Assembly (NCBI GenBank): GCA_964548365.1
Contig: CAZJRD010000013.1
Span: forward strand, 1-60,667
Length of the DNA: 60,667 nucleotides
Direction of reading: 5' to 3'
Source: B46-G9 sp964548365
GTDB taxonomy: Bacteria; Desulfobacterota; DSM-4660; Desulfatiglandales; Desulfatiglandaceae
In this document: piece by piece, positions 16,097-25,408 of the stretch
Layout: the number at the start of each line of letters is the position of its first letter
Position numbering within the stretch: the stretch's first letter is position 1
Notes under the pieces: model-generated
What the model saw: only the letters and a program-made list of their open reading frames with translations
Told to the model about the DNA's origin: nothing
The model's database searches: none
Position numbers and translations under genes: made by a program

Positions 16097-16882
16097 GTGA
16101 ATAAATATTTTCTTCCTCTTTTGTTGAGCGTTGTTTTCGTCTTCTCTTCCTGCGCCAGGCCCAGGAATCATATTGTAATGGTGCCGCCGGGGAAAAAAAC
16201 CATAGTCATCACCCCCAAGAAACAGGGCCCTGGTTTCAGGCCTTACATTGTCAATGGGGAGCGGTATTTTCCGCTTCCCCACTCCCATGGGTTTGTGCAG
16301 ACTGGGGAAGCTTCCTGGTATGGGAAGGATTTTCACGGGAGACCTACGGCCAGTGGCGCTGCCTATAACATGTACCAGAAAACCGGGGCCCACAAGACAT
16401 TACCGCTGGGCACCTATGTGCGAGTCCTCAACCTGGAAAACGGAAAACAGACAGTCGTGAAAATAAATGATCGGGGCCCTTTTGTGAAGGGGAGGATCAT
16501 CGACCTTTCCTATGTTGCTGCACGGGATATTGGCTTAGTCGGGCCGGGCGTTGCAAGGGTTAGAATAGAGGCACTTGGGAGACAGGTGGGAGAATATGAT
16601 CTGAAATCCGGGAAGGAGCCGGTGGTTGAAGCGAGAGATCTTGAAAAAGGAGCTTTTACGGTACAGGTCGGCGCGTTCAGTGAGCGAGAAAATGCCCTGC
16701 GACTGGCAAAGCGGCTAAAAGTGATATTCCACTATGTCGATATAACCGTCCTTCAAACGCCAAGTGGCGCCCATCTTTACCGGCTTCGGGTTTCAAGATC
16801 TACGACCTTGAAGCAGGCAGGGAAAGTAGAAAAAAAGCTGGAAGATATGGGGTTTGAGGAGGCTTTTATTGTGAGTCTTTAG
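16097..16882 (+). CDS. rlpA: RlpA-like lipoprotein with SPOR domain
   Basis: Periplasmic/outer-membrane lipoprotein that cleaves glycan strands lacking stem peptides at the septum in known members. It starts GTG 16097 with AGGAG seven bases upstream. The signal peptide ends in the lipobox FSSC with Cys19. A double-psi beta-barrel (about 70-160) contains GEASWYGKDFHGRPTASG and VKINDRGPFVKGRIIDLS; the His and Asp of these motifs are the expected active-site residues. A SPOR domain (about 185-261, FTVQVGAFSERENALRLA) should bind denuded peptidoglycan. Length 261 residues. The 3' end overlaps the convergent ihfA by 17 bases. Confidence 0.92.
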   Translation: MNKYFLPLLLSVVFVFSSCARPRNHIVMVPPGKKTIVITPKKQGPGFRPYIVNGERYFPLPHSHGFVQTGEASWYGKDFHGRPTASGAAYNMYQKTGAHKTLPLGTYVRVLNLENGKQTVVKINDRGPFVKGRIIDLSYVAARDIGLVGPGVARVRIEALGRQVGEYDLKSGKEPVVEARDLEKGAFTVQVGAFSERENALRLAKRLKVIFHYVDITVLQTPSGAHLYRLRVSRSTTLKQAGKVEKKLEDMGFEEAFIVSL

Positions 16883-17165
16883 AGCCTTGGTTGATCTTGT
16901 TCCTCAGCACACCGGAAGTCTTGAAAACCACTACCCTCCTGGCCCTCAGTTGGAGGTCCTCCGTTGTCTGGGGATTCCTGCCTCTCCGGGCCGATTTTTC
17001 CTTGACCACAAACTTGCCAAAACCACTGACTAGGAGGTCTTCCCCCTGTTCCAATGTCTGTTTGATGATCTCAAAAAGCGTCTCGACGACAAGCCTGGAA
17101 CGGTTCTTGCTGAGTCCCACCTGATGATAAATGCTGCTGATAATCTTTTCTTTCGTCAGGGCCAC
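16866..17165 (-). CDS. ihfA: Integration host factor, alpha-type subunit
   Basis: DNA-bending HU/IHF-family protein of 99 residues. It starts MALTKEKIISSIYHQVGLSK, has the GFGKFVVKEKSARRGRNPQT arm region with the DNA-intercalating proline of the RNPQT motif, and ends with RRVVVFKTSGVLRNKIN. The LVSGFGKF and RGRNPQT sequences are IHF-alpha-like, although HU and IHF subunits are hard to separate. Its 3' end overlaps rlpA from the opposite strand. Confidence 0.87.
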   Translation of the reverse strand: MALTKEKIISSIYHQVGLSKNRSRLVVETLFEIIKQTLEQGEDLLVSGFGKFVVKEKSARRGRNPQTTEDLQLRARRVVVFKTSGVLRNKINQGSKDSQ

Positions 17166-17255
17166 TTTTCATCCTCCTCGTCTCGTACTTTCAGCAATAT
17201 TACCCATTAATTTCAATCTTTTGACCTTGCACTATCGCGCATGGCAAAAGATGTG

Positions 17256-17753
17256 TCAAGTATTTTTTGCAAAATTAAATTTTTCTTTTAGCCTTTTGTC
17301 TACGATTTCCGGAACAAGACCGCTCGTGTCACCGCCAAGGCTGGCGGCTTCCTTGATAATAGTGGAGCTGATGTAAAACCATTTGTAATCGGTCATGAGA
17401 AAAATGGACTGTACATCTCTGTTCAACTTCCTGTTCATGAGTGCCATCTGGAATTCATATTCGAAATCAGAAAGAGCCCGCAAACCCCGGAGGATTACGT
17501 TGGCATTTTTCTCAACCGCATAGTCCACCAAAAGACCATCAAAGGTATCAACCTCCACGTTCCGGTCGCCGTTGAGGCTTTTTCTTATCATATCTATTCG
17601 TTCCTCGATAGTAAACAGTGGTTCCTTTTGCGGATTGTTGAGAATGGCAATAATCAATTTGTCAAATATAGTCAACGCACGATCGATAATACTCAGATGG
17701 CCGTTTGTAATTGGGTCAAACGTTCCAGGATAAATCGCTGATTTCCCGTTCAT
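17256..17753 (-). CDS. coaD: Phosphopantetheine adenylyltransferase
   Basis: Catalyses the fourth step of coenzyme A synthesis, 4'-phosphopantetheine plus ATP to dephospho-CoA. The nucleotidyltransferase motif YPGTFDPITNGHLSII is at 8-23, with the TxGH histidine at His19, and the second motif YKWFYISSTIIKE is near 127-139. 165 residues is typical. Its ATG overlaps the rsmD stop (ATGA), an arrangement common in bacteria. Confidence 0.96.
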   Translation of the reverse strand: MNGKSAIYPGTFDPITNGHLSIIDRALTIFDKLIIAILNNPQKEPLFTIEERIDMIRKSLNGDRNVEVDTFDGLLVDYAVEKNANVILRGLRALSDFEYEFQMALMNRKLNRDVQSIFLMTDYKWFYISSTIIKEAASLGGDTSGLVPEIVDKRLKEKFNFAKNT

Positions 17754-18313
17754 TCATCAACCTCGTTCATATAGATAGTAATTCTCGTGTCACCATAGGT
17801 GCGTGAATCATTCATGGCAAAGGAGTTGATGGTGGAAGGCAGGTTTTCCGTTTTTGAGCATTCGGCAACCAGCAACGCACCGGGAGAGATCAGCGGAGAC
17901 ACCCCCAAGTGTCCCACCACCCTTGGAATCAGGTTTCTCCGGTAGGGCGGATCCATAAAAAGCAAATGGAAGAATTCCTTTCCGAAAGGGTGCTTTCCCG
18001 GCAGCGTTTTCCGCAGATCCCTTCGCATGATCTTGCTGCAATGGGCGAATCCGCACCGTTCAATGTTTTTCTTGAGGAGCTTGAGCGCATAAGGGGAAGA
18101 GTCTACAAAAAAAGCTTCAGAAGCACCCCTGCTCAATGCCTCCAGTCCCAGGCTGCCGGTGCCAGCGAAAAGATCAAGAACGCGTTTTCCCTCCCAGCGC
18201 TGTCCAATAAGATCAAAAATTGCCTCCCTGACCCGGTCGGACGTTGGTCTGATACTGAGCCCTTTCACAGCCGCCAGATGCCTGCCTTTGACTTTGCCGC
18301 CAGTGATTCTCAT
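17750..18313 (-). CDS. rsmD: 16S rRNA m2G966 methyltransferase RsmD
   Basis: SAM-dependent methyltransferase for guanine-966 of 16S rRNA. N-terminal MRITGGKVKGRHL, the family signature RPTSDRVREAIFD, the SAM motif VLDLFAGTGSLGLEALSRGA and the catalytic MDPPY are all present. 187 residues, full length. Coupled to coaD by a 4-base overlap, five bases after pssA. Confidence 0.95.
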   Translation of the reverse strand: MRITGGKVKGRHLAAVKGLSIRPTSDRVREAIFDLIGQRWEGKRVLDLFAGTGSLGLEALSRGASEAFFVDSSPYALKLLKKNIERCGFAHCSKIMRRDLRKTLPGKHPFGKEFFHLLFMDPPYRRNLIPRVVGHLGVSPLISPGALLVAECSKTENLPSTINSFAMNDSRTYGDTRITIYMNEVDE

Positions 18314-18318
18314 GGGGC

Positions 18319-19143
18319 TTACTGAGAAATCCCGTTTTCCCCTGTTTTCGTTGGTTCTTGTTGTACCGGTGGATGGACTCCTTCTGTTGTTTGCTTCGCT
18401 GCAGTGCGTTTCGCCCGCATGCGATAGAGGGTGATCACCGGCCCCGAAAGCGTATAGGCTGCCAGGACGAAAAAGAGCATAACCCTGGGTTTATAGGCAA
18501 TAACCAGGGCGACCAATATGATTGAAACGAGAACATTGAACGATTTCCTGTGCTTGAATTCCAGGTCTTTAAAGCTCGGATATTGAACGGCGCTCACCAT
18601 CAGGAATGAAAGGACATAAATGAGGAGGATGATCAGGATGTGTTTCGACCCTTCAGGAATGTCCCCCAGTGCTGATGCAAAAAGGACGAGAGATGCGATG
18701 AGGCTTGCCGCCCCAGGAATCGGGAGCCCCTTGAAGTAATTTGCTTCAACCGTTTCTTTCTGCACATTGAAACGAGCCAGACGAAGTGCCCCACAGATAA
18801 CATACATGAATGACGCCAACCAACCAAGCCTTCCAAATGGTTTCAAGGCCCAGAGAAATGCCAAGACACCCGGGGCAACCCCGAACGCTACCAGGTCAGA
18901 GAGTGAATCGTATTCAGATCCAAACTGGCTGGACGTGTTGGTGAAACGGGCAATCCTTCCGTCCAGGGCGTCAAAGACGCAGGAGATGAGTATTGCTGTG
19001 GCGGCAAGGGAAAATTTACCCTGTATTGCGGCGATGATGGCATAGAATCCCCCAAAGAGACTGGCAGAGGTGAAGAGATTCGGCAACACATAGATCCCTT
19101 TCTTTCTGCTATTTCGCGGTCGCTTTTTTCGTCTTCGTCTCAT
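18319..19143 (-). CDS. pssA: CDP-diacylglycerol-serine O-phosphatidyltransferase
   Basis: Inner-membrane enzyme that makes phosphatidylserine from CDP-diacylglycerol and serine. The CDP-alcohol phosphotransferase motif is complete: Asp58, Asp61-Gly62, Ala65-Arg66, Gly75, Asp79 and Asp83. Six or more hydrophobic segments are seen. The N-terminus is strongly basic (RRRRKKRPRNSRKK). 274 residues, type II (Gram-positive-like) PssA rather than the soluble E. coli type. It overlaps psd by four bases, so the two steps of phosphatidylethanolamine synthesis are encoded together. Confidence 0.95.
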   Translation of the reverse strand: MRRRRKKRPRNSRKKGIYVLPNLFTSASLFGGFYAIIAAIQGKFSLAATAILISCVFDALDGRIARFTNTSSQFGSEYDSLSDLVAFGVAPGVLAFLWALKPFGRLGWLASFMYVICGALRLARFNVQKETVEANYFKGLPIPGAASLIASLVLFASALGDIPEGSKHILIILLIYVLSFLMVSAVQYPSFKDLEFKHRKSFNVLVSIILVALVIAYKPRVMLFFVLAAYTLSGPVITLYRMRAKRTAAKQTTEGVHPPVQQEPTKTGENGISQ

Positions 19144-19799
19144 GACATATACCCGATGATGGTTTGGCCTGCCTTGACCCGTTGCCCGTTGCGCACGGCT
19201 ACCTGGCTGTCGCCAGGCAGAAAGACATCAAGGCGGGATCCGAATCGAATGAGACCGAATCGCTGTCCTGTTTGCACCTGGTCACCTTGTCTTGCCCAAC
19301 AGACAATCCTTCTGGCGACGAGTCCTGCTATCTGCGTTACCACTATTCGCCTTGCATTGATGGTTTCCATGATGATGCTGTTCCGCTCATTTTGCTCGGA
19401 TGCCTTGTCAAGATTCGCTGAAAAAAATCTTCCGGGATAGTATTGGATTCCCCGGATGACTCCGGAGATGGGGATACGGTTGACGTGCACATTGAAAAGA
19501 CTCATGAAAACGCTGATCATGACAGCAGGTTCTCCCAGTGGGTTGTCCTTTCCTTCCAACCGCTCTATTTTTACGATCCGGCCGTCAGCAGGGGTCAGCA
19601 TCGCATTGGGAGGGCAGGAGCAGGCGCGATTTGGATCTCTAAAAAAATACATTGTAAATAGAGCTAAGAATCCTGATAATATTGTCAAAAATATAATACC
19701 AAAAACAAAGAAGAGGAAAGTGAGGAGGGCTCCTATCAGGATAAAAGGGAGCCCCTCCCTGGCAAAAGGCCAGTTATTATTCACGCGTGAAGCATCCAT
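19140..19799 (-). CDS. psd: Phosphatidylserine decarboxylase, short form
   Basis: Makes phosphatidylethanolamine from phosphatidylserine. It is a pyruvoyl enzyme cleaved between Gly187 and Ser188 in RFGSRLDVF, Ser188 becoming the pyruvoyl group. Two hydrophobic segments (about 17-53) anchor the N-terminus. MLTPADGRIVKIE and SVFMSLFNVHVNRIP are conserved. At 219 residues it is the short (archaetidylserine-decarboxylase-like) form, common outside enterobacteria. Operon partner of pssA. Confidence 0.95.
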   Translation of the reverse strand: MDASRVNNNWPFAREGLPFILIGALLTFLFFVFGIIFLTILSGFLALFTMYFFRDPNRACSCPPNAMLTPADGRIVKIERLEGKDNPLGEPAVMISVFMSLFNVHVNRIPISGVIRGIQYYPGRFFSANLDKASEQNERNSIIMETINARRIVVTQIAGLVARRIVCWARQGDQVQTGQRFGLIRFGSRLDVFLPGDSQVAVRNGQRVKAGQTIIGYMS

Positions 19800-19821
19800 C
19801 TGTGATCAAGAATATCCCCGT

Positions 19822-19999
19822 GAGCCAGTTTCAAAACGCCGCCTTTTGCCCGATTTATGCGGCAGGCGAAAATTGTAATCCTCGAAATATCCAACATATT
19901 CCTGTGGCTAATCCCGCCACGGCGGGATCACCTTTCCCCGCTCAGAGTCCGAGATCTTCGACTTGACCTCGAAAAAATTGAGCATTTTGAAACCGGCTC
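19822..19999. repeat. Long hairpin repeat, family 2, copy 1
   Basis: 178 bp bounded by GAGCCAGTTTCAAAACGC and GCATTTTGAAACCGGCTC, which match as inverted repeats at 16 of 18 positions. Contains TCCTCGAAATA and CCTGTGGCTAA blocks also found in the copy at 41595, and an extra ATCCCGCC / GGCGGGAT hairpin (19911-19927) missing there. It fills most of the gap between psd and tsaB. Confidence 0.8.
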
Positions 20000-20093
20000 C
20001 TGTTAATGAAGAGCATGAGCATTTTTCGGTGTTGGGTTTTTCAACGCCCAGTCACATGTGGAGAACATAGTACGTTTTATGCCTGCTTGTCAA

Positions 20094-20807
20094 TTAATTC
20101 CCCCCATTCCTCTCCAGAACAGGATGAGGATTGGGGCGAATGTCGGGGGGGCGGAAATATTGCGGGGAGAGGTGTTCTAGATTATCTGTCTCGCCACTCC
20201 TGAACCGCTGATACCCCAGGTTCGCTATGGTGCCTGCTCGAACGTGCCACTTGTCTTCAGGGGCAAAGACGCCCTGTAGTCCTAAAATGTTGTGCAAGAT
20301 CGGGGCCTGTTTACTCACGTGATTTCCAATCAGGATAGTAGCTTCCTCACATATCCGCGGGATATCTTCAAACTTCACGCACCGGTCCTCCATGATTCGG
20401 TCCATGCTTCCCGTCTGTGTATTCCAGAGGAAGCGGGCGACAAATACCTCTCCTCGCCTGGAATCAACTACAGGCGTGACAGGAAGATCAGAACACGGGA
20501 CTTGGTTTGCGAGGGCTTCAAGGGTTGATATGCCTATCAAAGGGAGATGTAGCCCATGGCATATTCCCTTGGCCATGGAAAAACCCACCCTGAGGCCGGT
20601 AAAACTCCCCGGTCCCGTTGCAACGGCAACAGCACGGATATCGGCCAGGCTTTTCTTGGAAAGATCAAGGAGAAAATCAAGGGTGGGGAAAAGTCCCCCG
20701 AAGTGCTTGTGCGGGGTAGAGAGTGTACATTCAGCCAACAAGTCTCCGTTCATTCGCGACAGTGCAAGGCTGAACTGGAGTGTTGAAGTATTTATTGCAA
20801 GAATCAT
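20094..20807 (-). CDS. tsaB: tRNA threonylcarbamoyladenosine biosynthesis protein TsaB
   Basis: Partner of TsaD in making t6A37 in tRNAs that read ANN codons. ASKHA-fold protein with N-terminal MILAINTSTLQFSLAL and the hallmark ATGPGSFTGLRVGFSMAKG. From ATG 20807 it has 237 residues. The frame extends six codons further to a TTG at 20825, but MILAINTS matches the family start; no strong ribosome site marks either. It is first in the list of ordered genes that runs to rpsB on this strand, directly after rseP. Confidence 0.92.
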   Translation of the reverse strand: MILAINTSTLQFSLALSRMNGDLLAECTLSTPHKHFGGLFPTLDFLLDLSKKSLADIRAVAVATGPGSFTGLRVGFSMAKGICHGLHLPLIGISTLEALANQVPCSDLPVTPVVDSRRGEVFVARFLWNTQTGSMDRIMEDRCVKFEDIPRICEEATILIGNHVSKQAPILHNILGLQGVFAPEDKWHVRAGTIANLGYQRFRSGETDNLEHLSPQYFRPPDIRPNPHPVLERNGGN

Positions 20808-20843
20808 GACTTCACTGAGCCTCAAGAACTTCCGCCATAACCC

Positions 20844-21926
20844 TCATTTAAACAGCCTGGTTATATCATTGAACAGGACGACCACCATGAGCATGATTAA
20901 CAGGAAAAGCCCGACCTTCTGCGCCATATCACGTTTTTTCAGGCTCAAAGGCTTCCCGATAATGAGTTCGAGAAAAAGGAAAACCAGAAAACCGCCATCG
21001 AGAATAGGAACCGGGAGCAGGTTGAGTATCCCGAGATTTATGCTGATGACGGCCATGAACGGGATCAAATAGAGAAAGCTTTCCTGTGCGAGCTGTCCGG
21101 TCATCTGGCCAATAAGAATTGGACCACCAATGGTCTGGATCGGAATTACCCTTTCAAACAGCTTGATGACGGTGAGACAGGTGAGCCAGATAACTTCCCC
21201 GGTCTTTTTCCCTGCCTCCACCACGGCACTGCCGGTTGGGAGCGTAAGGGTCCTAAATTTCCCGGAGGCAACAATGCCGATGAGGGCAGTCTTTATATCC
21301 TCTCCAAAGATGTTCTTGGAGACGCTTTCTTCAGGAACCACCGTGAACGTAAACAACTGCTGGTTCCTTCGAACAGCAATGCTTACAGATTTTCCCGCTC
21401 GATCATGAACGGCGTCCTTTATTTCATGCCAGGACTGGACCTGTTTCCCGTCCACGGCCATAATGAAGTCGCCCTTTTTGAGCCCTGCTGTTTCTGCGGG
21501 GGAATGCTCACGAACCTGCCCGATTTCCGGTTCCATGATCTGCTTTCCAACACCGATATAAAAGAGGGAAAAGATGATCAGTGCCAGAAGAAGATTAAAC
21601 GTTGGCCCTGCAGCAACGATAGCCATTCTCTTGAACACATGCTGATGGCTGAAAGACCGTTCCTCTTCTTCCGGGGTGAGAGGTTCAGCGTCATCATTGT
21701 CCGTTTCACCGAGCATTTTCACATATCCGCCGAGCGGTATCATGGAAATAAGATATTCGGTATCTCCCAATTTCCGGCCGATAATCTTCTTCCCGAACCC
21801 GAGGGAAAATTTCAGGACTCTTACCCCGAAGTATTTGGCCACGAGGAAATGACCCAGTTCATGGAAAAAAATGAGAATTCCCAGGATTACAACAAATGGC
21901 AGAAGATAATAAGAAATAAAACTCAT
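20844..21926 (-). CDS. rseP: RIP zinc metalloprotease RseP
   Basis: Inner-membrane site-2 protease that cleaves anti-sigma factors within the membrane. The zinc site HELGH (22-26) sits in the first membrane segment; a PDZ domain (about 115-195, GLKKGDFIMAVDGKQVQSWH) follows, and the LDG motif NLLPVPILDGG near the C-terminus supplies the third zinc ligand. 360 residues, one PDZ rather than the two of E. coli. Located between dxr and tsaB in the conserved lipid/translation cluster. Confidence 0.95.
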   Translation of the reverse strand: MSFISYYLLPFVVILGILIFFHELGHFLVAKYFGVRVLKFSLGFGKKIIGRKLGDTEYLISMIPLGGYVKMLGETDNDDAEPLTPEEEERSFSHQHVFKRMAIVAAGPTFNLLLALIIFSLFYIGVGKQIMEPEIGQVREHSPAETAGLKKGDFIMAVDGKQVQSWHEIKDAVHDRAGKSVSIAVRRNQQLFTFTVVPEESVSKNIFGEDIKTALIGIVASGKFRTLTLPTGSAVVEAGKKTGEVIWLTCLTVIKLFERVIPIQTIGGPILIGQMTGQLAQESFLYLIPFMAVISINLGILNLLPVPILDGGFLVFLFLELIIGKPLSLKKRDMAQKVGLFLLIMLMVVVLFNDITRLFK

Positions 21927-21950
21927 AATTACTCCGTTATTTTGAAGGTA

Positions 21951-23117
21951 TTACTTTAAGTCAAATTCATTCAAAAGGGCCTTTGCAATTTTCCGGGCCC
22001 AGCCATCCGCATCCATCACCTCTTCAATGCTTTTCCCCGGCAACGGCGCGTGTTTTTGCATGGTTTGCTCAATGAGATCAGGAATTGCGAGAAACCGGAT
22101 CTTTCCCGACAGAAATGCAGAAACCGCAATCTCATTGGCAGCGTTGAGGACCGCGGGCATGGTACCTCCCGTAGAGGCCGCTTCAAGGGCGAGGGAGAGG
22201 CACTTGAATTTATTGAGATCAGGTTCCTCAAAGCTGAGGGTGCCCAGCGATCCAAGATCAAGGGGAGGCAAGAGGCTCTCAAGATGTCGCGGATAGGAGA
22301 GGGCATACGCTATGGGTATGGTCATATCCGGGGCCCCCAGCTGAGCGATGGTGGATCCATCCCTGTATTCGACCATGGAATGCACAATACTCTGCGGATG
22401 CACCAGGATGGTAATCTGGTCCATGGAAAGGTCAAACAGCCATTTTGCCTCAATCGCTTCGAGTCCTTTGTTCATCAGCGTGGCAGAATCGATGGTAATC
22501 TTGGGACCCATAAGCCAGTTGGGATGATTAAGTGCATCATCAGGGGTCACCTCTGCCATTTGTGTAAGAGAGAAAGTACGGAAAGGTCCACCCGAAGCGG
22601 TAAGAATGATTCTCCTTACGTCCTCACGTGCATGTCCCTGCAGGGATTGGAGTATGGCGCTGTGTTCACTATCGATGGGAAGGAGCGACACGCCCTGTTT
22701 CCTTGCCTCTGCCATGACCAATCCCCCGGCCATGACCATGGTTTCTTTATTGGCCAGGGCCACATCTTTTCCGGCCCGGATTGCAGAGAAGGTGGGAAGG
22801 AGGCCCGCGGCGCCCATAATCGCTGAAATGACCGTGTCAGATTCCTCAAGAGCAGCCAGCTCCATGAATCCTTCATTTCCCCAAAGAACCCTGCATGCCT
22901 GCTTATCCGGGCACAGCTCGCGAAGCTGATGAGCGCTTTCCGCGTCCTGGACCGCGACCGCAGAAGGATGAAATTGCTCGATCTGCGTTGCTAACCGCTC
23001 TATATTTCTCCCTGCCCCCAGTGCCAAAACTCTGAATTGGTCGGGGTACCTTTCAAGGATCTTGAGGGCATTGACTCCGATGGATCCGGTGGACCCCAGT
23101 AATGTGATATTTTTCAT
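21951..23117 (-). CDS. dxr: 1-deoxy-D-xylulose 5-phosphate reductoisomerase
   Basis: Second enzyme of the MEP isoprenoid pathway, making 2-C-methyl-D-erythritol 4-phosphate with NADPH. N-terminal LLGSTGSIGVNALKIL binds NADPH; LLPIDSEHSAI carries the metal ligands; the substrate loop SGGPFR and HPNWLMGPKITIDSATLMNK are conserved. 388 residues. It precedes rseP and follows cdsA and uppS, so isoprenoid supply and undecaprenyl synthesis are together. Confidence 0.97.
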   Translation of the reverse strand: MKNITLLGSTGSIGVNALKILERYPDQFRVLALGAGRNIERLATQIEQFHPSAVAVQDAESAHQLRELCPDKQACRVLWGNEGFMELAALEESDTVISAIMGAAGLLPTFSAIRAGKDVALANKETMVMAGGLVMAEARKQGVSLLPIDSEHSAILQSLQGHAREDVRRIILTASGGPFRTFSLTQMAEVTPDDALNHPNWLMGPKITIDSATLMNKGLEAIEAKWLFDLSMDQITILVHPQSIVHSMVEYRDGSTIAQLGAPDMTIPIAYALSYPRHLESLLPPLDLGSLGTLSFEEPDLNKFKCLSLALEAASTGGTMPAVLNAANEIAVSAFLSGKIRFLAIPDLIEQTMQKHAPLPGKSIEEVMDADGWARKIAKALLNEFDLK

Positions 23118-23143
23118 AAGTGTGTGCCTATGCTACAGCCTGT

Positions 23144-23953
23144 CTACCTAAAGAACACGACAAAAGACAGATACCCATAGAGGACCGGTATGCCGAAAAG
23201 CAAACCGTCGATTCTATCGAGGAGCCCTCCATGGCCGGGGAGGATTCGGCCCGAGTCTTTTTGTGCGTGATTCCTCTTCATCATCGATTCACAAAGGTCC
23301 CCAAATTGCCCTGCTAAGGATATCCCCGCGCCGAGAAGCAATATGCAAATAATGTGCTGGCCCAGGGGAAACAGCCTGGAAAAAAGGGCTGCCACGAAGA
23401 CACTGCTCAACAACCCGCCTATTGCCCCTTCCCATGTTTTTCCCGGGCTGAGTCTTTTGCAGAGTTTGTGAGAACCGAAAAGCCTTCCAAAATAAAAGGC
23501 GCCCATGTCACTCGAAAAGATAACAGCCAGGAGAAAGAAAATCCAGAATTTCCCTCCAGGGAAACGGTCGATCAGGAGAAAGAGTGAGAGCGGCAGGGTA
23601 ATATAAACCGGTCCGAGCATTGCTTTGGCCAGTAATCCCGTGTTTTCAGCAGCAATGGATCGATGGGAAAAAATGAACAGGATCATGGCCAGCATGAGAA
23701 GAAAAGGGACAAAACCTAAGGCCAGGTAAAATTCTCTGATTCCCAGGAGGAAGAAAAGGAAGCTTGTGATTGCTGTAATAGACCAACTCATAACCCGAGA
23801 AAGTTCAGGGCTGGTCATCCGGTAAAATTCAATGAGCCCGCCCACAGATACCAACCAGGCGAGTGTATAAAACATCCACCTGGGTGCGAAACCCACGAGT
23901 AATACAAGTACAGGCACGGCAATGATGCCGGTAATCCATCGCTTTAAGTGCAT
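23144..23953 (-). CDS. cdsA: Phosphatidate cytidylyltransferase
   Basis: Integral membrane enzyme making CDP-diacylglycerol, the substrate of PssA encoded 4 kb away. The C-terminal signature is present: SDMGAFYFGRLFG, LSPGKTWEGAIGG and KRNHAQKDSGRILPGHGG with DRIDG. Six to eight hydrophobic segments. 269 residues. Lies between uppS and dxr, the standard order. Confidence 0.95.
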   Translation of the reverse strand: MHLKRWITGIIAVPVLVLLVGFAPRWMFYTLAWLVSVGGLIEFYRMTSPELSRVMSWSITAITSFLFFLLGIREFYLALGFVPFLLMLAMILFIFSHRSIAAENTGLLAKAMLGPVYITLPLSLFLLIDRFPGGKFWIFFLLAVIFSSDMGAFYFGRLFGSHKLCKRLSPGKTWEGAIGGLLSSVFVAALFSRLFPLGQHIICILLLGAGISLAGQFGDLCESMMKRNHAQKDSGRILPGHGGLLDRIDGLLFGIPVLYGYLSFVVFFR

Positions 23954-23981
23954 GTTGTTAATCCCTTTTTTTTAAAGGAAA

Positions 23982-24716
23982 TCATGCTTTTTGATCCATC
24001 TGGTCGGAGGTGGCGCCGAAGCGTCTTTCTCGGCTTCCATAGTCCTCGATGGCACACACAAATTCCTCTCTTCTGAAATCGGGCCAGAGGGTCGGCGTTA
24101 CGTATATCTCCGCATAAGCGATTTGCCACAAAAGGAAGTTGCTGACACGATATTCTCCGCTCGTCCGGATCAGAAGGTCCGGATCGGGCATGGAGGATGC
24201 ATATAAAGATCGGGAGATCGTCTCCTCGGTAACCTGTTCCGGGGAAATGGTTCCCTGCTGGATTTGCAAGGCCAGTGAACGAAAGGCGTCGAGGAGCTCC
24301 TGCCTGCCGCCATAACTCAGGGCCAATGTCAAAACCATCTCCCGGTTTTCCGCGGTTTGTTCCATGACCGCTGCCAGAGTCTTCCGGGTCTTTTCATCAA
24401 GCTTCCTGATCCTTCCGATGGCCTGCAAACGAATGCCGTTTTCAAGCATTTCGTCAAGCTCAGTCTTGAGAAATTCTCTCAGGAGTTTCATAAGCGCACG
24501 GATTTCAAAGTTGGGCCGCTTCCAATTCTCCTCTGAAAATGCGTATAGGGTCAGCCACGAGATGCCCAATTCCCGACTGGTCCGCACAATTTCCCGTACA
24601 GATTCAGCACCCACCCGGTGTCCGCGGACCCTGTCCATGCCCTGGCGCTTGGCCCACCTGCCATTTCCATCCATGATAATGGCTACATGTTCCGGAAGTT
24701 TCTTTGGGTCAATCAA
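23982..24716 (-). CDS. uppS: Undecaprenyl diphosphate synthase (cis-prenyltransferase)
   Basis: Makes the C55 lipid carrier for peptidoglycan and other envelope polymers from farnesyl diphosphate and isopentenyl diphosphate. The catalytic Asp16 lies in IIMDGNGRWAKRQG, RGHRVGAESVREIV follows, and the C-terminal motif PDLLIRTSGEYRVSNFLLWQ has the isopentenyl-binding Arg/Ser residues. 244 residues. Twenty-eight bases separate it from cdsA. Confidence 0.96.
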   Translation of the reverse strand: MIDPKKLPEHVAIIMDGNGRWAKRQGMDRVRGHRVGAESVREIVRTSRELGISWLTLYAFSEENWKRPNFEIRALMKLLREFLKTELDEMLENGIRLQAIGRIRKLDEKTRKTLAAVMEQTAENREMVLTLALSYGGRQELLDAFRSLALQIQQGTISPEQVTEETISRSLYASSMPDPDLLIRTSGEYRVSNFLLWQIAYAEIYVTPTLWPDFRREEFVCAIEDYGSRERRFGATSDQMDQKA

Positions 24717-24850
24717 TGTTTTTTCCTTCAGATATGTTGGGCGTTACACTCGGTCCCTGTCCGGGCACAGCAGGGAAACGCCTGATTGGCCTTGCGAGTG
24801 ATGAATGAAGATGGTGAGCAGTCAGCAATTGTGTTTGCGGCTGGGCTGTC

Positions 24851-25408
24851 CTAGAATTCCAATATTTCCTTTTCTTTTTCCTTGGTAACGGTGTCTATCT
24901 TTTCAATAAATTCATCCGTGATCTTTTGAACCTCATCCTGCGCCTTGAAGAATTCGTCTTCTGAAATATCCTTATCGTTTTTCATCTGTTTGAACATTTC
25001 ATTTGCATCGCGCCGATGATTTCGGATAGCAACCTTGCTCTCTTCCGCCATCTTCCTCGCCAGTTTTGCCAGCTCCTTGCGTCTTTCCTCCGTCAGGGGA
25101 GGAATGGATATTCGTATCAATTTTCCGTCGTTCATGGGCGTAAGGCCCAGTTCGGATTTGAGGATACTCTTTTCTATTTCGCCAATGACGGACTGATCCC
25201 ACGGCTGAATAGTCAAAAGACGCGGTTCCGGAGCGGACAGGGAAGCGACCTGCTCGAGAGGCATCTGGGTTTCATAGCACTCTACCTTGATTCCGTCCAG
25301 GAGGGCGGTAGATGCCCGGCCGGTCCTTATCTTCTTGAAGTCCTTGCCAATTGCCTCAACCGTTTTAGCCATTTTTTGTCCCAGTTCAGAAAGTATTTCT
25401 TCTTTCAT
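24851..25408 (-). CDS. frr: Ribosome recycling factor
   Basis: Splits post-termination ribosomes with EF-G. 185 residues, full length, with KIRTGRASTALLDGIKVE, EPRLLTIQPWD, IRISIPPLTEERRKEL and the helical C-terminus. The start overlaps the pyrH stop by four bases. A 134-base gap separates it from uppS; nothing recognisable was seen there. Confidence 0.97.
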   Translation of the reverse strand: MKEEILSELGQKMAKTVEAIGKDFKKIRTGRASTALLDGIKVECYETQMPLEQVASLSAPEPRLLTIQPWDQSVIGEIEKSILKSELGLTPMNDGKLIRISIPPLTEERRKELAKLARKMAEESKVAIRNHRRDANEMFKQMKNDKDISEDEFFKAQDEVQKITDEFIEKIDTVTKEKEKEILEF